The position numbers were made by a program, and so were the translations under genes. Under the pieces are notes generated by a model. That model had not been told where the DNA came from. It ran no database searches and saw only the letters and a program-made list of their open reading frames with translations. This document shows, in pieces, positions 10,521-23,971 of a stretch of 64,000 bases of DNA (position 1 is the first letter of the stretch; every line of letters begins with the position of its first letter). The DNA comes from Blastocladiella emersonii ATCC 22665 (lineage: Eukaryota > Blastocladiomycota > Blastocladiomycetes > Blastocladiales > Blastocladiaceae): assembly GCA_025594325.1 (NCBI GenBank), contig JANHCV010000001.1:3720001-3784000 (forward strand), in the 5' to 3' direction.

Positions 10521-11594
10521 GTAGAGAATGATTGTACATGAATTAAATTAAGTTTCGCCGTGCCGAAAGCAAATCAGCTAAAAGTGGTTCACTCAAAGCT
10601 TATGGAGAAGGCTTCTCCTTCCGTCTGGGTCGCTTTCTCGCCCAGCTTGCGTTTGGAGTGTGCGTTTCCGTCGTCTTGACAGCGGCCATGGTCTACGCCG
10701 CACCAGCGGATGCGCCTGCATTTACCTCTCCAGATCTGGCCTTGCTGGGCCTGTATGGTATTTTTTACGTGGCCGTGTTCACTTCCCTCGCATCCGTTGT
10801 ATGGAAATGAATGACATTGTTCGAGTTGTTTGGGATGCGTGGTGCAACTTAACGCTGAGTGCACCCCGCCGTGGCCATCAACTTGGCCATCACGGCGAAG
10901 CGAATTCACCTCGTTTCTACTCAAAGCACTCGTTTGCCACATGATTGATACAACTTGTGATATTGAATACATGTTGCTCTCCGCGCTACGGACGCGCTGC
11001 CGCACGGCCAGCGACGGTGGGAGCTGGGTGCGCTGGCGCTCGTGGTCTTGGCGAACACCGAATCGCGGTACTTGGAAAAGTAACAACGGGATGCCCGTTG
11101 CGTGGACAATATACCGAACGCGGGATGGAGTGCCCGTGTGCGTTCTTTTCGGGTAGTCCGGTCAGGGGGTGGCAACATACTGCACTTGCCCAAGACCAGC
11201 TACTCGAGCGTGCGAGTGCGCGAGCGCGAGAGAAGGAAAGCAAGCACGGGGCATAGCTCTCGCAAAGGGTAGGAAGTTCGTCGCAAACTCGCGTTGGTCA
11301 TATCACGTGCTGACCGCCATGCGCCACACTCGATGGCCGCTGCGTCGACTCGGACGGAGTCGGACACACCACTTAATCCCACTCGCGTTCTGGACAACTC
11401 ATGACAATCTTTAAGCCGGGCTTGGTGCATCGCTGTCCGGTACTCAGTCGTATTGCGTTGATCGAGACGCACTCGCGCTTGCGCTGATTTGGGATCCTGG
11501 AGCTCGGTGGGTGAGAAAAATGTACATTTAAGTTACCAAGTGCTCTCGTTGCCATGTTCGCAGCTCGTTCGCTCTCTCTCGGGTTTCGGCTCGC
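10521..11594. other. Intergenic, no supported gene
   Basis: This stretch lies between the convergent 3' ends of VPS33 and the ASH-domain gene and is less GC-rich than its neighbours. A plus-strand open frame from 10547 to 10810 encodes 87 residues with two hydrophobic segments but has no upstream ATG. Its only internal ATG (10688) would give 40 residues. The minus-strand ORF at 10589-11086 has an unnatural composition. I saw no tRNA-like fold. Confidence 0.5.
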
Positions 11595-14500
11595 TCAGTC
11601 GAGCGACGGCGCGGGCGCGCGGAACGTCTGGAACGTGCGCGCGCGCCGCTCGCTCTTTTTGATGGGCGCCAGCGGCGGCGTGTGCCACGCGGTGCTCTTG
11701 GACGGCTTGGCGACGTGGAGCGCCGTCTAGACAAGCTCAGCGGTTCAGCAATCTCCCACATAGCATCAAACTCAAACCGCAAGCAAACCAAACGTACCTT
11801 GTTGGCCGGAATCGGCGGCGGCCGCGCGAGTAGTGGGTCGAGCGCGACGTAGACCGAGGGCTCGACGGCGTTGGTCAGCACGCTTAAGTCGCCGTGCGTC
11901 ACGCGCGGGACCGGGAAGTGCAGGATCCGGTCGAGGTAGTAGTCCTCGAAGCGCTCGAACCGCCACAGCTCGCCCTGCGGCTCGGGGCGGCGGTCCTCGA
12001 TCAGCTTTGTGGCGGCGTCGGGCTCGGCCGCGAGGATCGTGTCGAGCGACTTGGGCAGCTCGGTCTGGATCCGGTGCATCATCACGTCGAGCAGGTCCTT
12101 TTCTACGACAATCTCGGTTGGCTGCTTTGCCTGGATGTGAGAGCGGAGGAGAAGTGAAGGTGAGTCACGCGACGCGATCAGGGAGGCGATCAGATGTGGC
12201 GCAGCCACAGCCGACGCGTACCTCTTGCACCACGTCGAGCTCGAGCAGCTCCATGATGCTCTCCTTGAGCGTGATCTTGACACCGTGCCCGCGCAGCGCG
12301 ATCGTGTACTTTTTCTCGCGCGTCGACATGACCAGGCTCGTCTCGATCTGGCCGACCTGGAACGCCTTGACCGAAAAGTGCAGCGTCGCGCTCTTGCCCG
12401 GGCGGATCGAGTGCGCTACCGGAAGGGAGCTGATCACGAACGCCGGATTGTCGGCCGAAGCTGCTGCTGCAGCCGTCGCGGCGGGCGGCGCGTCAAAGGT
12501 GGCGTGGATCGGCACGTCGCCGCGGTTGAACACGACAAACGACTTGGTAATCGGGTGGTCGCACGGGCACTGGCCGAGGTCGACCATGGCGGGCACGTCG
12601 ACGAGCATCGCGCCGCCGACGCCAATGAGGGCCACCTCCTTGAAGTTGAGCCCCTTGGACTCGATGATGAAGCTGCTACCGTACCGGCCAACGGCCGTCG
12701 GCCGGAAAGCGATCTGCACGTCCTTGGTGTCCTTGGCGCCGAGCGTGCCCTGCTGGCAGCTCACTGTGTAGCAGTCGCGCACGTTCGGGATCGACCAGTG
12801 CAGCGGCACCTTGCCCTTGTTGTGCAGCTCGAGCGTCTCGTAGTACGTGTGCCCGATGGCGCACACGCCAAAGTCAAAGTAGTTGTTCTTGAGAACGAGC
12901 TCGGGGAATGCGGCCTTGCCGCGGACCACGACCTGGAACGTGCCGACGTTGGTCACGACGTGCAGCTGCGTGCGCAGCTCGTAGCCGCCCGACGGGTTCC
13001 AGATTACGGCCAGGTTCTCGGTCGTCTCGCCGGCGATCTCGCCCGCCGTCTTGTTGACCTTGATCGGGTACGTGTTCTTGATCTGGAACTTGAGCGGGAA
13101 CTTGCCGTAGTTGGTGATGGACAGCGTCTTGGACGTGGCCTCGAGGACGGGACAGGTGCCGAGGTTGAGCAGCTGGAACTCCTCGTGCCGCACGAGCGCC
13201 TCCTCGCACTCGCCGCGCACGGTGACCGTGTACTGCGCGCTCTGCAGCTCCGTCTTGATGACCAGCGTCTCGGAAAAGTGGCCGACCGTCGACTGGATGT
13301 AGCTGACGCCGATCTGCACCTCCTTGCCGCACGGCACCATGCCCTTGCCGTTGGTGATGTGGAACAGGTGCGGCCGCGACGACTGACGCACCGCGTACAC
13401 GATGTTGACCGAGCCCGTGTTGCGCAGCACGAAGTTGCGCACGGGCCGCGTCGACTTCTCGAACATGCCGAAATCGAGCACGCTGGAGCTGAGCGTCAGG
13501 TTCGCGTAGCCCGAGTGCAGCACGACGGGCAGCGTGTTGACCGAGTAGGGCGAGTTGATGGTCAGCGTCGTGTGCAACTTCATCTCCTTGGTCGGCTTGT
13601 AGATGACCTGGACCATGTTCTCGGAGAAGGGCAGGATCGTCATCTTGGGCGGGACAAACTCGAGCAGGCTCGCGTGCGCGCCCTCGAGCTCGAACGTCAC
13701 CGGGTAGTTGACGTCGCCGACGTTCTTGATCCCTATCTTCTGCGTGTACGTGTTGCCGATGAGGCAGTCGGCGAACTCGAGCATCACCTTGGTCACAATG
13801 AGCACGGCCTCGCGCCCGATGCCCGTGAGCTGGATGTCGTAGCTCTCCGAGTCGTTGCCGACCAGCAGCTTGCCCGGGTTCGGCGCCTCGGTGTGCGGGT
13901 TGAACACGAGCGGGAGCTGGTACGTCTCGCCCGGCTGCACGCTGACGCGGGTCGCCGGCCACCCGGGACCCTTGAAGAACGAGTCGCTCGGGATCAGGTC
14001 GAACTTGGTCAGGTGCAGGATCGCGTTGCCCTCGTTGGCGATGGGCAGGTACGACAGCGTGTCCTTGCCAATCATGCAGTGGCCGAAGTCGAATCGCTTG
14101 TACTTGAACAGCGACATGCGCGACCGGCCGCCCGACCCGCTGATCTTGATGCGGATCGGTTGCGAGCAGTCGGGGATGAACATGCCCGGCAGACTCTGCA
14201 GCGACTCGTCTGTCGGCTCAAACGCAAACTGGATCATGACCGACTGCCCGACCTCGAGGTATCCGCGGTTCGGGAACACGGTCACCGAGCGGTTGCCCTG
14301 CTCGACCACGAACGCAAACGGCTTGCGCCCGACGTTGGTGAAGATGCGGTTGATGACCTCGCGGTGGCCGAGCTGCTGACACCCGAAATCCACGGGTCGG
14401 CTGTCGTTCATGACCACGGACACGAGCTTGGGCGTCGCCGACATGGCGATCTCGTACGGCGGCGTGTTGGGCACGTTCGGGATGCACAGCAGCGTCGCGA

Positions 14501-17500
14501 GGAACGTCTCCTCGGTCGGCAGGTTGGCCTCGACGGTCAGCTCGGCCTCCCCAAAGCCTGGCAGCACGCACGAAGCCGGGTGTACGCGAATGAACGACGG
14601 CTGCTGGTTGAGCATCTGCGACGTCATGGGCGTGTGCGCGACGTTGGCGAGGAAGATCTGGCGCCGCTTCGAGTGGATGCGATAGTTGTTCTTGCGCTCG
14701 TTGGCCGCCTTGCTGTTCGCGCCGCCGCCGCCCGCACCGGCACCGCCGCCCCCACCGCCGGTCTTGAACAGGCCGAACGTGCTCTTGCCCGTGTTTCCAC
14801 CACCACCGCCGCCGCCTCCATTGGCGCCGAGCTCCATGGACGTGTTCATGGACAGGCCAAACGTCGAGCCGGCGCGCGAGCTCGGCCGCGTGCGCTCCTC
14901 GGCCTCCTCGTTCGGGTCAACCGAGCTCACGATGCGGCGCAGCATCCACCAGTAGTCCTTGGCGGTCATCTTGTAGTCGGCGGGCGGCGCGAGCTCCTTG
15001 TTGAACTGGAGCCGGGCCCAGCCGTTGCGCGGGTCAAGCGCGCCAACCGTCTCGTTGAGCTCGACGTACGGGCCCGAGTTGTCGCCGCCGCGGATCAGCG
15101 ACCACCCGAACGTGAGCAGCGCCGGTATCGACCCGCTGTTGGTGATGGCCAGCTTGCGCGTCGCCGTGTGGTGCACGGCCACGTCGTCGAGGACCAGCGA
15201 GCCCTTGTGGCTGATGTTGATGGTGCCGCCCTTGCCGCGGACCTCCATGTTGACCTGCAGCGTGTCGGACGAGATGCACATGTTGCACTTGCTCGCAACC
15301 TGCGTCTTGGCCGTGTACCGGACCGCGATCTCGAGCCCGTGCTTGGGCTTGAGCCGCGCCTTGAAGTTGCTCGACATCTGCCACACGGGCTTCTTGCTCG
15401 GCGGCAGGATGATGGCGAGGAGCTCCTTGACCGAGCACAGGAACGGCTCGCCGACGCCGCCGATGAGGAAGTCGGGGCTCGTTACAAACGCGTCGAAGAC
15501 CACGTCGACGAGGCCGTCGTTGGTCAGGTAAAAGCGCTTTTCGAGCGTCGACTGGACGGGGACCATGCCAAAGTCGATGCAGTGCTGGTCGAGGTCGAGC
15601 TGTGAAGAGAACTTGACGTCGAGCTTGCCCACGCCGCCCGCCGCCTTGACGCTGACGGCGATCGGGCCGTTCTCCCACAGGATGTTGAGCAGGCCCGTGT
15701 ACGAGCTCTCGGACTGCGGCGAAAACGTGAGGATGAGGACGGCGCTGCTGAGCGGCTCAACGTAGCCGCGCTGCGGGGTGATGAGCAGCTCGGGCACGCG
15801 GAACGGCTCGATGAAGAAGTCAATGCCGAACGGGCCCTCGTTGACGAGCTTGAACGAGACCTGGTGCTGCGAGCCGAGCGGGTGGATCCCGAGGTCGATG
15901 AGCGGCGGCTTCTCGGGCGCCTCGGGGAGCAGCTGCGCGCCGAGCGAGTCGAGCAGCACGAGTTTGGACTCGGCGCCGCACCCCGCGAGCTCGATCTCGC
16001 GCACCTCGGTCCCGCACTCGATGCGCATCATGCACCGGACGCGCTCGAGGTCGCGCGGCACAAACTCGATGAAGATGCTCGTCTTGTCGCCCGGCCGGCA
16101 GAAGCCATTCGGGTTGACGACGCGGAACCCGCTCGCGTCGTTGACAATATACGCCTGGAACGGCATGCCGTAGTTGCCCTTGTTGTCGAGCGCGATCTCC
16201 TTCTTCATGACGCGGTTGAGACGGCACAGGCCAAAGTCGAACACCTTGGACGACGGCAGCAGCGTGATGAGCATCTGGCCGCCGATCCCCGTCACCTGGG
16301 TCGTGAGCAGGTGGTGGTCGTAGTTGATCTCGAGCTTGGCCGAGTACGATCGCATGTGCTTGGGCTTGAACATGACGTGCAGCTCAAACTCTTCATCGAC
16401 CTTGGCGCTGCCGCTCACGAGGTTGACCAAGAACGGGTTCAGCTCGTCGGACGGCGCGTCGAACGAGATGTTGAAGGCGAGCGGGATGTTGCCCGTATTC
16501 TTGAGCGTGAACTTCTTGGTGTAGGTGCCCTGCGTCAGGCACGTCCCAAAGTCGAGCGCGGCAAACTGGTCGGCCGGCGTCACGGCGAGCCGCGACACGC
16601 CAACCTTGCCCTTGACCTTGACGAGGAACACGTCGGACCGGCTGTCGGCCGACTTGAGGAACAGCTTGGTGTTGAGCGTCTCGACGAAGATGGGCCGGAA
16701 GATGACCGACAGGTGGTGCGACGATTTCGGCGGGATCACCGGGTCCTTGGTGTTGAGGAAGATGGCCGGGTGGTACGACAGCAGCGAGACCTGGGCCTCG
16801 GCGTCGCCCTTGTTCTCGACGTGGATCAGCTGCACGTTGTCGTTGCCGAAGATGGCCGTGCCGAAGTCGATCTCCTTGGTGTGCACGTAGAGGTCCGGGT
16901 ACCCGCCGATCCCGCACAGCGCGACGTTGATGGACGGGTAGAAGTAGCCCTCGGTCGACGAGTACCGGATCTCGAGCCCCGCGTCGAACGGGCCCGACGT
17001 GCGCGGGCTGAAGGCCACGTCGAGCGTCATGCTGCCGTTCTCGCTGTCAATGACGCCCTGCTCGGGCTCGCAAAAGTAGACGGGGTGGCTGCAGTGCGTC
17101 ATGAACGTGCACGGAATCCCGCCCGAGTTGGTGAGCGTGAGCCGCAGCAGCTTGACCTTGCCGACGCCGAGCACGCTGAAGTCGAGCCGCGTCGCCGACG
17201 CGCTCAGGTGCGCCGTGGCCGCGATCGCGTGGACGTGGAACGGGATCGAGCAGATGCCGGGCGAGGTGAGGACGCACGCCGCGCTGATCTCGCTGTAGTT
17301 GAGGTTCGAGTAGACGACCACGTCAACCGACTCGGAGCGGCCGGGCATGAGGAAGCCGTGGTCGGGGACGAACTGGACGGGGAAGTGGTGGTTGACGTGC
17401 AGGCTCTGCTCCTCCATGGTCTTCGGGTGGTGCAGCGTCAGCTCCTGCACCGCGATGCGCCACTGCATCGGGACCGTCGACGGGTTCGCGACGCGTGTCT

Positions 17501-20500
17501 TGCGCGTGTGGCGGTGCAGCGCGTCGCAAATCCCAAAGTCGATCTTCTTCTCGCTGATCGAGAGCGGGCGGATGCACTCGCCGACGACCTGCACGACCTT
17601 CTCCTCAATGTCTCCGTTGAGCCGCAGCAGCTTGGTACGGATCCGGCCGGCGATTGGCTTGAGCTCGTTGCACTGGACGTGCAGGACGATGATGCACGAC
17701 TGGTTAGGCCGGAGCAGAACCGGGAACACGGACGAGATGGCGGCCACGGTCACGGTGCCGCGGCCGAACACGGACTTGCGGTCGCGGCGGCGCGACATGC
17801 GGCCGGCGATGAGCCGCGTCCCGTTGACCGACGACCCGGGCTGGTCGACCTGGCGCACGTCGACCTCGTCCCAGTCGACCTCCTGCTCGTACGGCGCAAA
17901 CTCGCAGTAGTCGGGGCGGACCATGTCCGCGTCCTGCACGACGTCGAGCGAGAAGATGGTGACGGGGTCGATCTGCATGCTCATGATGGTCACGTCGAGC
18001 GTGCCCGCGTTGACGATGCGGAACTGGACCTCCTTGCGCCGCGACAGCAGCACGCGGCCAATGTCGAGGACGGGCCGGTCGCCGAGCAGGTTGAGCCCGG
18101 TGTCCGTGTGCAGCGCGTAGTGGCCGCCGCGGCCGGCGAGCGGGATCAGCGTGCTCCACAGGTACGCGGCGACGTGGATGAACCCGCTCGTGTACCCGGG
18201 CTTGTTGGGCGCATACGACACGACCTGGAACTCGGCGCGGCCGGGCGGGATGGTGAGGCTCGACTCGGCGAACGAGATGGACGGAATCGGCGAGTAGAAC
18301 TGGATCGGCGCCACGAGCATCTGCAGGTTCTCGACGTGCAGCGGGCGCTCGGTCGGCTGCGACAGGCACGTGTCGGGGAAGATGACCGCGTCCGAGTGCA
18401 CAATGGGCTCGACCTTGCCGACGTCGCACTCGAAGCCGAGCGTGAACGAGAACTTGGGCACCGACGTCGAGTACTTCTGCGTCGAGAACAGCTCGTACTC
18501 GAGCTGGCTGCTGAACCGCCCGGTGCCCGTGGCCTGCAGGTTGATCTCGACCATGACCACCGCGAAGGGTTTCAGGATGAACTTGGAGACGAGCAGCGAG
18601 AAGGGGTTGCGGACCTCGTCGTCGCCCGCGCCCGCGCCGGGCATGTCGCTGGCGCCGCCGATCAGCTTGACCTTACCCGTGGTCGTGGGCGCGTCGTCGG
18701 CGCGCGGGCTGATAACACGGTTGTGGCTCTTGGTCAGGTAGATGCGGCCCTCCCACACGCTCTCGACGGGCAGGCAGTTGCGCAGCGGGATGCGGCGGTT
18801 GACCTTGGACAGGACCTTGGTCGCGGGGAACTGGATCGTCGGCATGTCCTTGCGGACCTCGAGCTGCACCGGGTGCATGGCGACGGCCTGGATCGAGCAC
18901 TGGCTGATCCCGCGCGGCGACTTATCGTCGACGACCGCGAAGAAGCCGAGGAACAGGTCGAACATGCGGTCCTGCGTCGAGTACCGCGGCGGGACCTCGA
19001 CCGTGATGGGAATGTCGAGCGCGCTCAGCGCCGGAATCGAGCCGTCGAGCGGGACCGTGAACTTGATCCACGGCGGCGCGATGATGTGGTAGTTCTGGCG
19101 CTGGCTCGTGACGTTGGAGATGGAGATGGTGCCCTGGCACTGGAACTTGCCGAGCTTGTGGTTGCCGTGCAGGACCAGCGAGCTCGGGTCGATCTCGAAG
19201 CACGCCGCGGGCACGCTGGCCGACCCGTCGTCCTCGATCTCGCCGTTGGGCGCGGGCGCCTTGACGGCGGCCTGCGACGCGAGCAGCGACCGCGCGTCGG
19301 CGAGGAAGCTCTCGCCCGCGACGAACCCGGGCGTCGTGGCCATGGCGTAGATGAGGTGCCGCGAGATGAAGCTGCGCTTGGTCGGCGGCTTGAACGCCGA
19401 CAGCGTGAGCTCGAACACCCACCGACCGGCGCCGATCGGATTGAAGGCGATCTCAACGGGCGCCGTGCCCATGCCCGAGAAGGTGAGCACGTAGCCGCCG
19501 TCGCTCGAGTACGGCTGCAGGTCGATGGTCACAGCCTCGTTGTTGTACGAGCGCACGTCGAGCAGGCGCATGGTGAGCTCGGGCGGCGCCTCGATGAGGA
19601 CCTGCGACTGGCCGGCGACCATGGACACGACGGGGACCACGAGGACGCCGGGCTGGCCGACGAGCGGCGCCATGAAGGCCTCCTCGTGCAGCGGCGTGTA
19701 CAGCGTGCGGCCGGCGGTCGCGCTGACCTCGACGGCCGTGTTGATCCCGAACGGCGCCGTCACCGTGAGCCTCTCGCTCCGCGCGCCGTGGTACGCTGCG
19801 TGGAACTCGATGGGCACCTTGCGGCGCTCGAACGGGTCGAGCGTGAGCGGGGTCGGGACGATGAGTTCGCGCGTCGACGTCACGAACGAGATGGGCAGCG
19901 ACGTGTCGGACAGGTTCTCGAGCAGCAGCGACCGCGACATGGGGCCCCACGTCATGTCGATCAGGCCGAAATCGAGCTTGGCCGTGTGCACGGCGAAACT
20001 CGCGCGCGCGGTGCCGCGCAGCTTGATGCGGTACTCCTCGCCGCTGTCCGTGGACAGGATGAGCGTCTCCTCGTATACGGCGAGCGGGCTGTTGTGCGAC
20101 GGGATGAACTTGATCTTCATCAGCTTCTGCTCCTTGGGCTGGAGAATGAAGTGCGGCGGAACGGCCTAGGTTCGAGCGCGAAGGTCAGCTCGCGTTGCCA
20201 CCGGTGCAGCGGGCGGAAAGCGTACCAGGAAGACGCTGCCTTGAGCGACCGCGAGCGAGCAGTTACACTCGGTGTTGGTCATGTTGTGGACGGGCAAGAC
20301 GAGCGCGCGGACCTCGCCGGGCGTGCACAGGCCAAAGTCGAGCTCGCGCGTCGGACAGTGGATCGCGGGCAGGATAGTGCCGCGGAGCGGGAAGCGGCAC
20401 ACGGGGAACCCGAACCGGTCGCGCACGCGGATGAACCCGTCGACCTCCTGCAGCGACCGCGTCGCGTTCGGTTTCGCGTTGAACGTGAGGACGAGCGGGA

Positions 20501-22261
20501 CGTGGCCCTCGGGCGGCACGATGCCGGCGGCCGGGTGGACGGAGAAGAAGGCCTTGGGCCACACCTGGACGTGGAACGGTGCGGCGTGGTCGGGGCTGCG
20601 GTTGCTGATGAACACGAGCCGCGTGAACGGCGGGCGCAGGAACTGCACCGTCTGGCCGTGCGGGATCGACAGCGCGAGCACGTCGGCCTCCCACACGGGA
20701 TCCTTGGTGTACAGTCGCATCGACATGGGGATCGGGACCGGGTTGAGCTCGGCGTCGGAGTCGGACATGGCCTGCGCGCTCGGCGGCGAGCCGACCGCGG
20801 ACGGCGGCGCGAGGCTGTTGGGTCCGCTGGCGGTCCCCGGGGATGACTGCCGAGTCGCGGTCTCGCGAGACGGAGGCGCGAGCTGGCTAGGCGTGGCGGG
20901 GGCGGACTGCGCCGAGGGTGTCGCGGGCGTGGCCGGCGTCGACGGTGTGCCGGGGAGCAGGCGCGTGAGTCGGATCGCGGGTCCCGGCGGCTCGGGCGGC
21001 GTAGACGCGGTCGCGAGCGTCCGCACGACATCCCACAGCGACGCGAGGTCGTAGGATAGCATGTAGTCGGCAAAGGGGACCGACCTGAGGTCGCGATTTG
21101 GCGGGCGCGTGACCGAGTAGAGGAGCAGCGGCGTAGTCGGGGCGGGGCGGAACCGCTGCAGGACGGTGAGCCACGTTCGCCGGCGGAACACGTAGCCCTC
21201 CTTGTTGGCCGTGTCGAAGAGGTGGTCGGGCAGGGCGCGGATCGTCGCGTCGGCGGGTCGCGGGTACCAGTCGGAGAGGAAGCGCGACAGCGTCACCTTG
21301 CCGCGTGCCGAGTAGGTGGGCGCCGGGATCGCGGCGGAGCTGACGCGGCTCGAGTGGCCCGGCACGGGCTCGAGCTTTTCGGGCAGCTCGTACAGGGTCA
21401 TGATGAGAGGCCGGTACACGGCCTCGACGAGCGCGCGCGTGTGGTTGGTCCGCGGCAGGTGCTCGGTGAGCTGCGCCACGGCGACGGAGGTGACGAGCTC
21501 GTGGATTTCGGGGCGGAGCAGGAGGGCGAAGACCAGCTGGAGCAGCTCCTCGGCGCTCGGCTCGGCAAGGTGCGTGACGGACAGGAAACTCCCGAGCAGC
21601 GAGACGAGGGCGAGCCCGGACTGGACCACGTCGGCCTCGATGAGCGGGCTGCGGTCGTACATGCGCAGCAGTACGTGTGGCAGTTGTTCGAGCGAGGGCA
21701 TGCCGAGCAGACGGTGCATGTGCTCCTTGGCCACCTCGAACGCGAACACGACCCAGCCGTGCGGCACGCACAGGGTGTTGACGAGCGGGTTGATGATCCG
21801 CGCGAGAGCGAGCGCAGCGTAGTCTCGATGAAGCGTGACCTGGGGTGCGGGTGTTGGTGTTAGTGCTTGTGCGGCTCGGGTGCAAGGACGAAGCGCACCT
21901 CGTCACCAGCGAGTACATCAGTCAGCGCGCCGCTCACGTCGAGAAAGTGCTCAACGCGAGTGATCCAGCGCGGTGCAGACGCAGCACATGCGATCATGGC
22001 CTTGAGCGCAGCGGCTCGTGTTGTTGGTTCGGGGGAGGCGATGGTGCGGACGGCAGCCGCAACAGCTGGCTCGTATTCGTCGACAAACATGGATCCCTAG
22101 ACGGAGTTTAGGGGTGAGCATCCTGGTCGGCATCAGCACGCCTCCAGCTTGACACGCACATGGTCATCGTGCAGCGTGGTAATCCATGACCAGTCGATTG
22201 CCTCCTCGGCCACATCGTCAACGGTCCTCTCGAGAGCGCCCAGTTCATGTGTTTCGTCCAT
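11595..22261 (-). CDS. Giant ASH-domain ciliary protein (HYDIN/CFAP47/CFAP65-type)
   Basis: Six exons (22261-22160, 22096-21899, 21839-20226, 20165-12222, 12130-11798, 11726-11595) give 3440 residues. All junctions preserve frame, and the introns are 59-91 nt. From about residue 500 to 3290 the protein is a chain of immunoglobulin-like ASH/MSP repeats; I count at least fifteen copies of the (L/I/F)DFG or DLG signature. This architecture is typical of central-pair and axonemal proteins such as HYDIN, CFAP47 and CFAP65. Residues 1 to about 350 are helical and HEAT/armadillo-like with no ASH signature. A Pro/Ser/Thr linker follows (about 370-450), and a glycine-rich linker sits near residues 2415-2465 (14690-14830). 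Exon 1 was found by matching frame upstream of the ATG at 22090. I cannot assign one orthologue. A role in the flagellum is inferred from the family. Confidence 0.8.
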
Positions 22262-22354
22262 GATGCATGGTGTGTTCGAGATGGTGCGGCAGAGGAGAGG
22301 GCTGCCGAGGCACCTTGCGCGACGACAGCGGGAAAAGGGCGCGCGAAGATCGCG

Positions 22355-22428
22355 ACGCGTTTATCACGTGGCACGGGGAGCGGTGACAGAAGTGGCAGGA
22401 TGCGAGACACTCTCGCGTCGCGACGCGT
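22355..22428. promoter_or_regulatory. Divergent promoter with two ACGCGT boxes and an E-box
   Basis: ACGCGT occurs at 22355-22360 and 22423-22428, each inside a CGCGACGCGT context. CACGTG lies at 22365-22370. The segment sits between the start codons of the ASH-domain gene (22261, minus) and the unknown membrane protein (22496, plus). Regulatory function is inferred from the motifs. Confidence 0.35.
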
Positions 22429-22495
22429 CTCGCGAACCCCCTCCTATTTTCACGCGCATCCACACGTGGAGGCTTCCCAGCCGAACTGGGCAAGC

Positions 22496-23971
22496 ATGAA
22501 CCTGGACGGCAGCGACCCGCTTCTCCCCCGCAATGATCTACGCGACGATCTCACCCGTTCACCACTGACTGCAATGCCAGGCATCGTGTCCACCAACCCG
22601 CCGAGGGCGCGCAACGAGCAGGGGCTCAAGGGGATCGTGCCGGCCGGCGCTGATCCGAGCGCCATCCCGCTCCCGCCGTCGCCCGACAAGCAGCAGCAGC
22701 AGCAGCAGCAGGCGAGCCCGTCCAAGCATGTTGGCGGCGATGTGAACATCTCGCCGAGCATCAAGGCCGCGTTCCGCACGGGCGCCGTCACGCCCACGTT
22801 CGGCGCCTCGTTCCGCACCGCGACCCGCGACAGCCTCGAGTCCAACAACTCGTCGTACGCCGACGGCGACGGGCACCTTGGGATCGCGCTCAACATGATG
22901 GACGCAACGGCGTTCTCGGTGTTTTCGGCGACCACTGCGATCGTACGAAATCTTCTCGACTTGGCGATGGACTCGTCACTGAATTTCGGTCGCCATGTAG
23001 CGCCGGTCCTCCGAATCCTCACCAACCAAGAGTCCCAGCTCGAGATCGCCTACGCGACCCATCTCGCGCAGCAGCGTCGCCGGTCCTGGTACGTGATCTC
23101 GGCGCTCCTGACCCTCTCGCAACGCGCCGTTGATCATTCGACTCACGCAGTCGTGGGTGTCGTTTCATGAACCTGTCCAGTCCACGAGCAGCCCGAGCTC
23201 GGCCTGCAGCAGCTCGCCACGCACCGCTCTGAGTCTGCGGCGCCGTCCGGGCGCGCGAGTCCCGCAGTGCCAACACCCGCGCCCGCAGCGCAACCGGCAC
23301 CCGCCGCTGCGCCGTCCCAGACGGCCAAGAACGCCAATCCCGCTGCGGCACCGTCCGCGTCCGGCTCGCTCAACGGCAGCGGCGAGCTCAAGCCGCTGGG
23401 CCCGCGTCGCAGCCGCGCGGCGTCGATGCAATCGGAACTCAACCTCGCCGGCCTCGACCTGGCGGCCATGGTCGACACGGCGGCGGCGGACGCAGTCGGC
23501 GACACGGCGGGCGACGACACGGAGCAGGCGTTCCTGGCGCGCGTGATCGGCTGGTTCACGCACCCGATTGTGTACGTGCTCGGGTCGGTGGTGCACATCC
23601 AGTGGGACGCGACGCAGATTGCGGCCGAGGTGCTGCTGCGGTTCTCGGTGGTGCGCGAGCTGCTGCGCGCCATCCTGGCGCCGCCGGGCACCCGCGCGTA
23701 CGCGGTCCTGTTCCGCGCCCTCGAGCTGCAGCTCGGCGCGACCATTGGGCTCGTCGCGTTCGCCGCGATCGCCGTCGGGAGTATCCCGCTGTACCTGACG
23801 TTCCTCGCCGTGTTCGCGCTCCCGCGCGGCGTCGTCCGGTCGCTTCTGCGCCGCGGCCGTGGGAACGGGCATCACGGCCATGGACACGGGTGGCAGCAGT
23901 CGCCGCGCCACCACAGCCATCCACAGCGACACGCGGCGCGCGGCACGGTGCGGGCAAAGAAGACGTTGTAG
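22496..23971 (+). CDS. Membrane protein of unknown function with long disordered N-terminus
   Basis: Three exons (22496-22942, 23001-23088, 23181-23971) give 441 residues. The small middle exon is needed to keep frame; reading through intron 1 gives a longer exon that cannot be joined in frame to the C-terminal half. The first 280 residues are low-complexity and rich in Ser, Pro, Ala and SP/TP dipeptides, with a run of seven Gln encoded by CAG repeats (22691-22711). The last 160 residues are hydrophobic and helical, with a likely membrane hairpin at about residues 360-400, then an Arg-rich stretch and a His/Gly-rich tail. I recognise no family. It could be a tail-anchored organelle or reticulon-like membrane protein. 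Confidence 0.7.

Noticed and set aside
10521-11594. Search for tRNA or other structured RNA genes in the larger gaps
   Set aside because: I saw no A/B-box pair or cloverleaf-like arrangement by eye here or in the other gaps; a covariance-model scan would be decisive.
15864-20846. Plus-strand open frame of 1660 codons, with another of 1126 codons at 12225-15605
   Set aside because: They lie antisense to the ASH-domain gene, are Arg/Val/Asp/His-rich without domains, and arise from its GC-rich third positions. The minus-strand protein has clear repeat homology.
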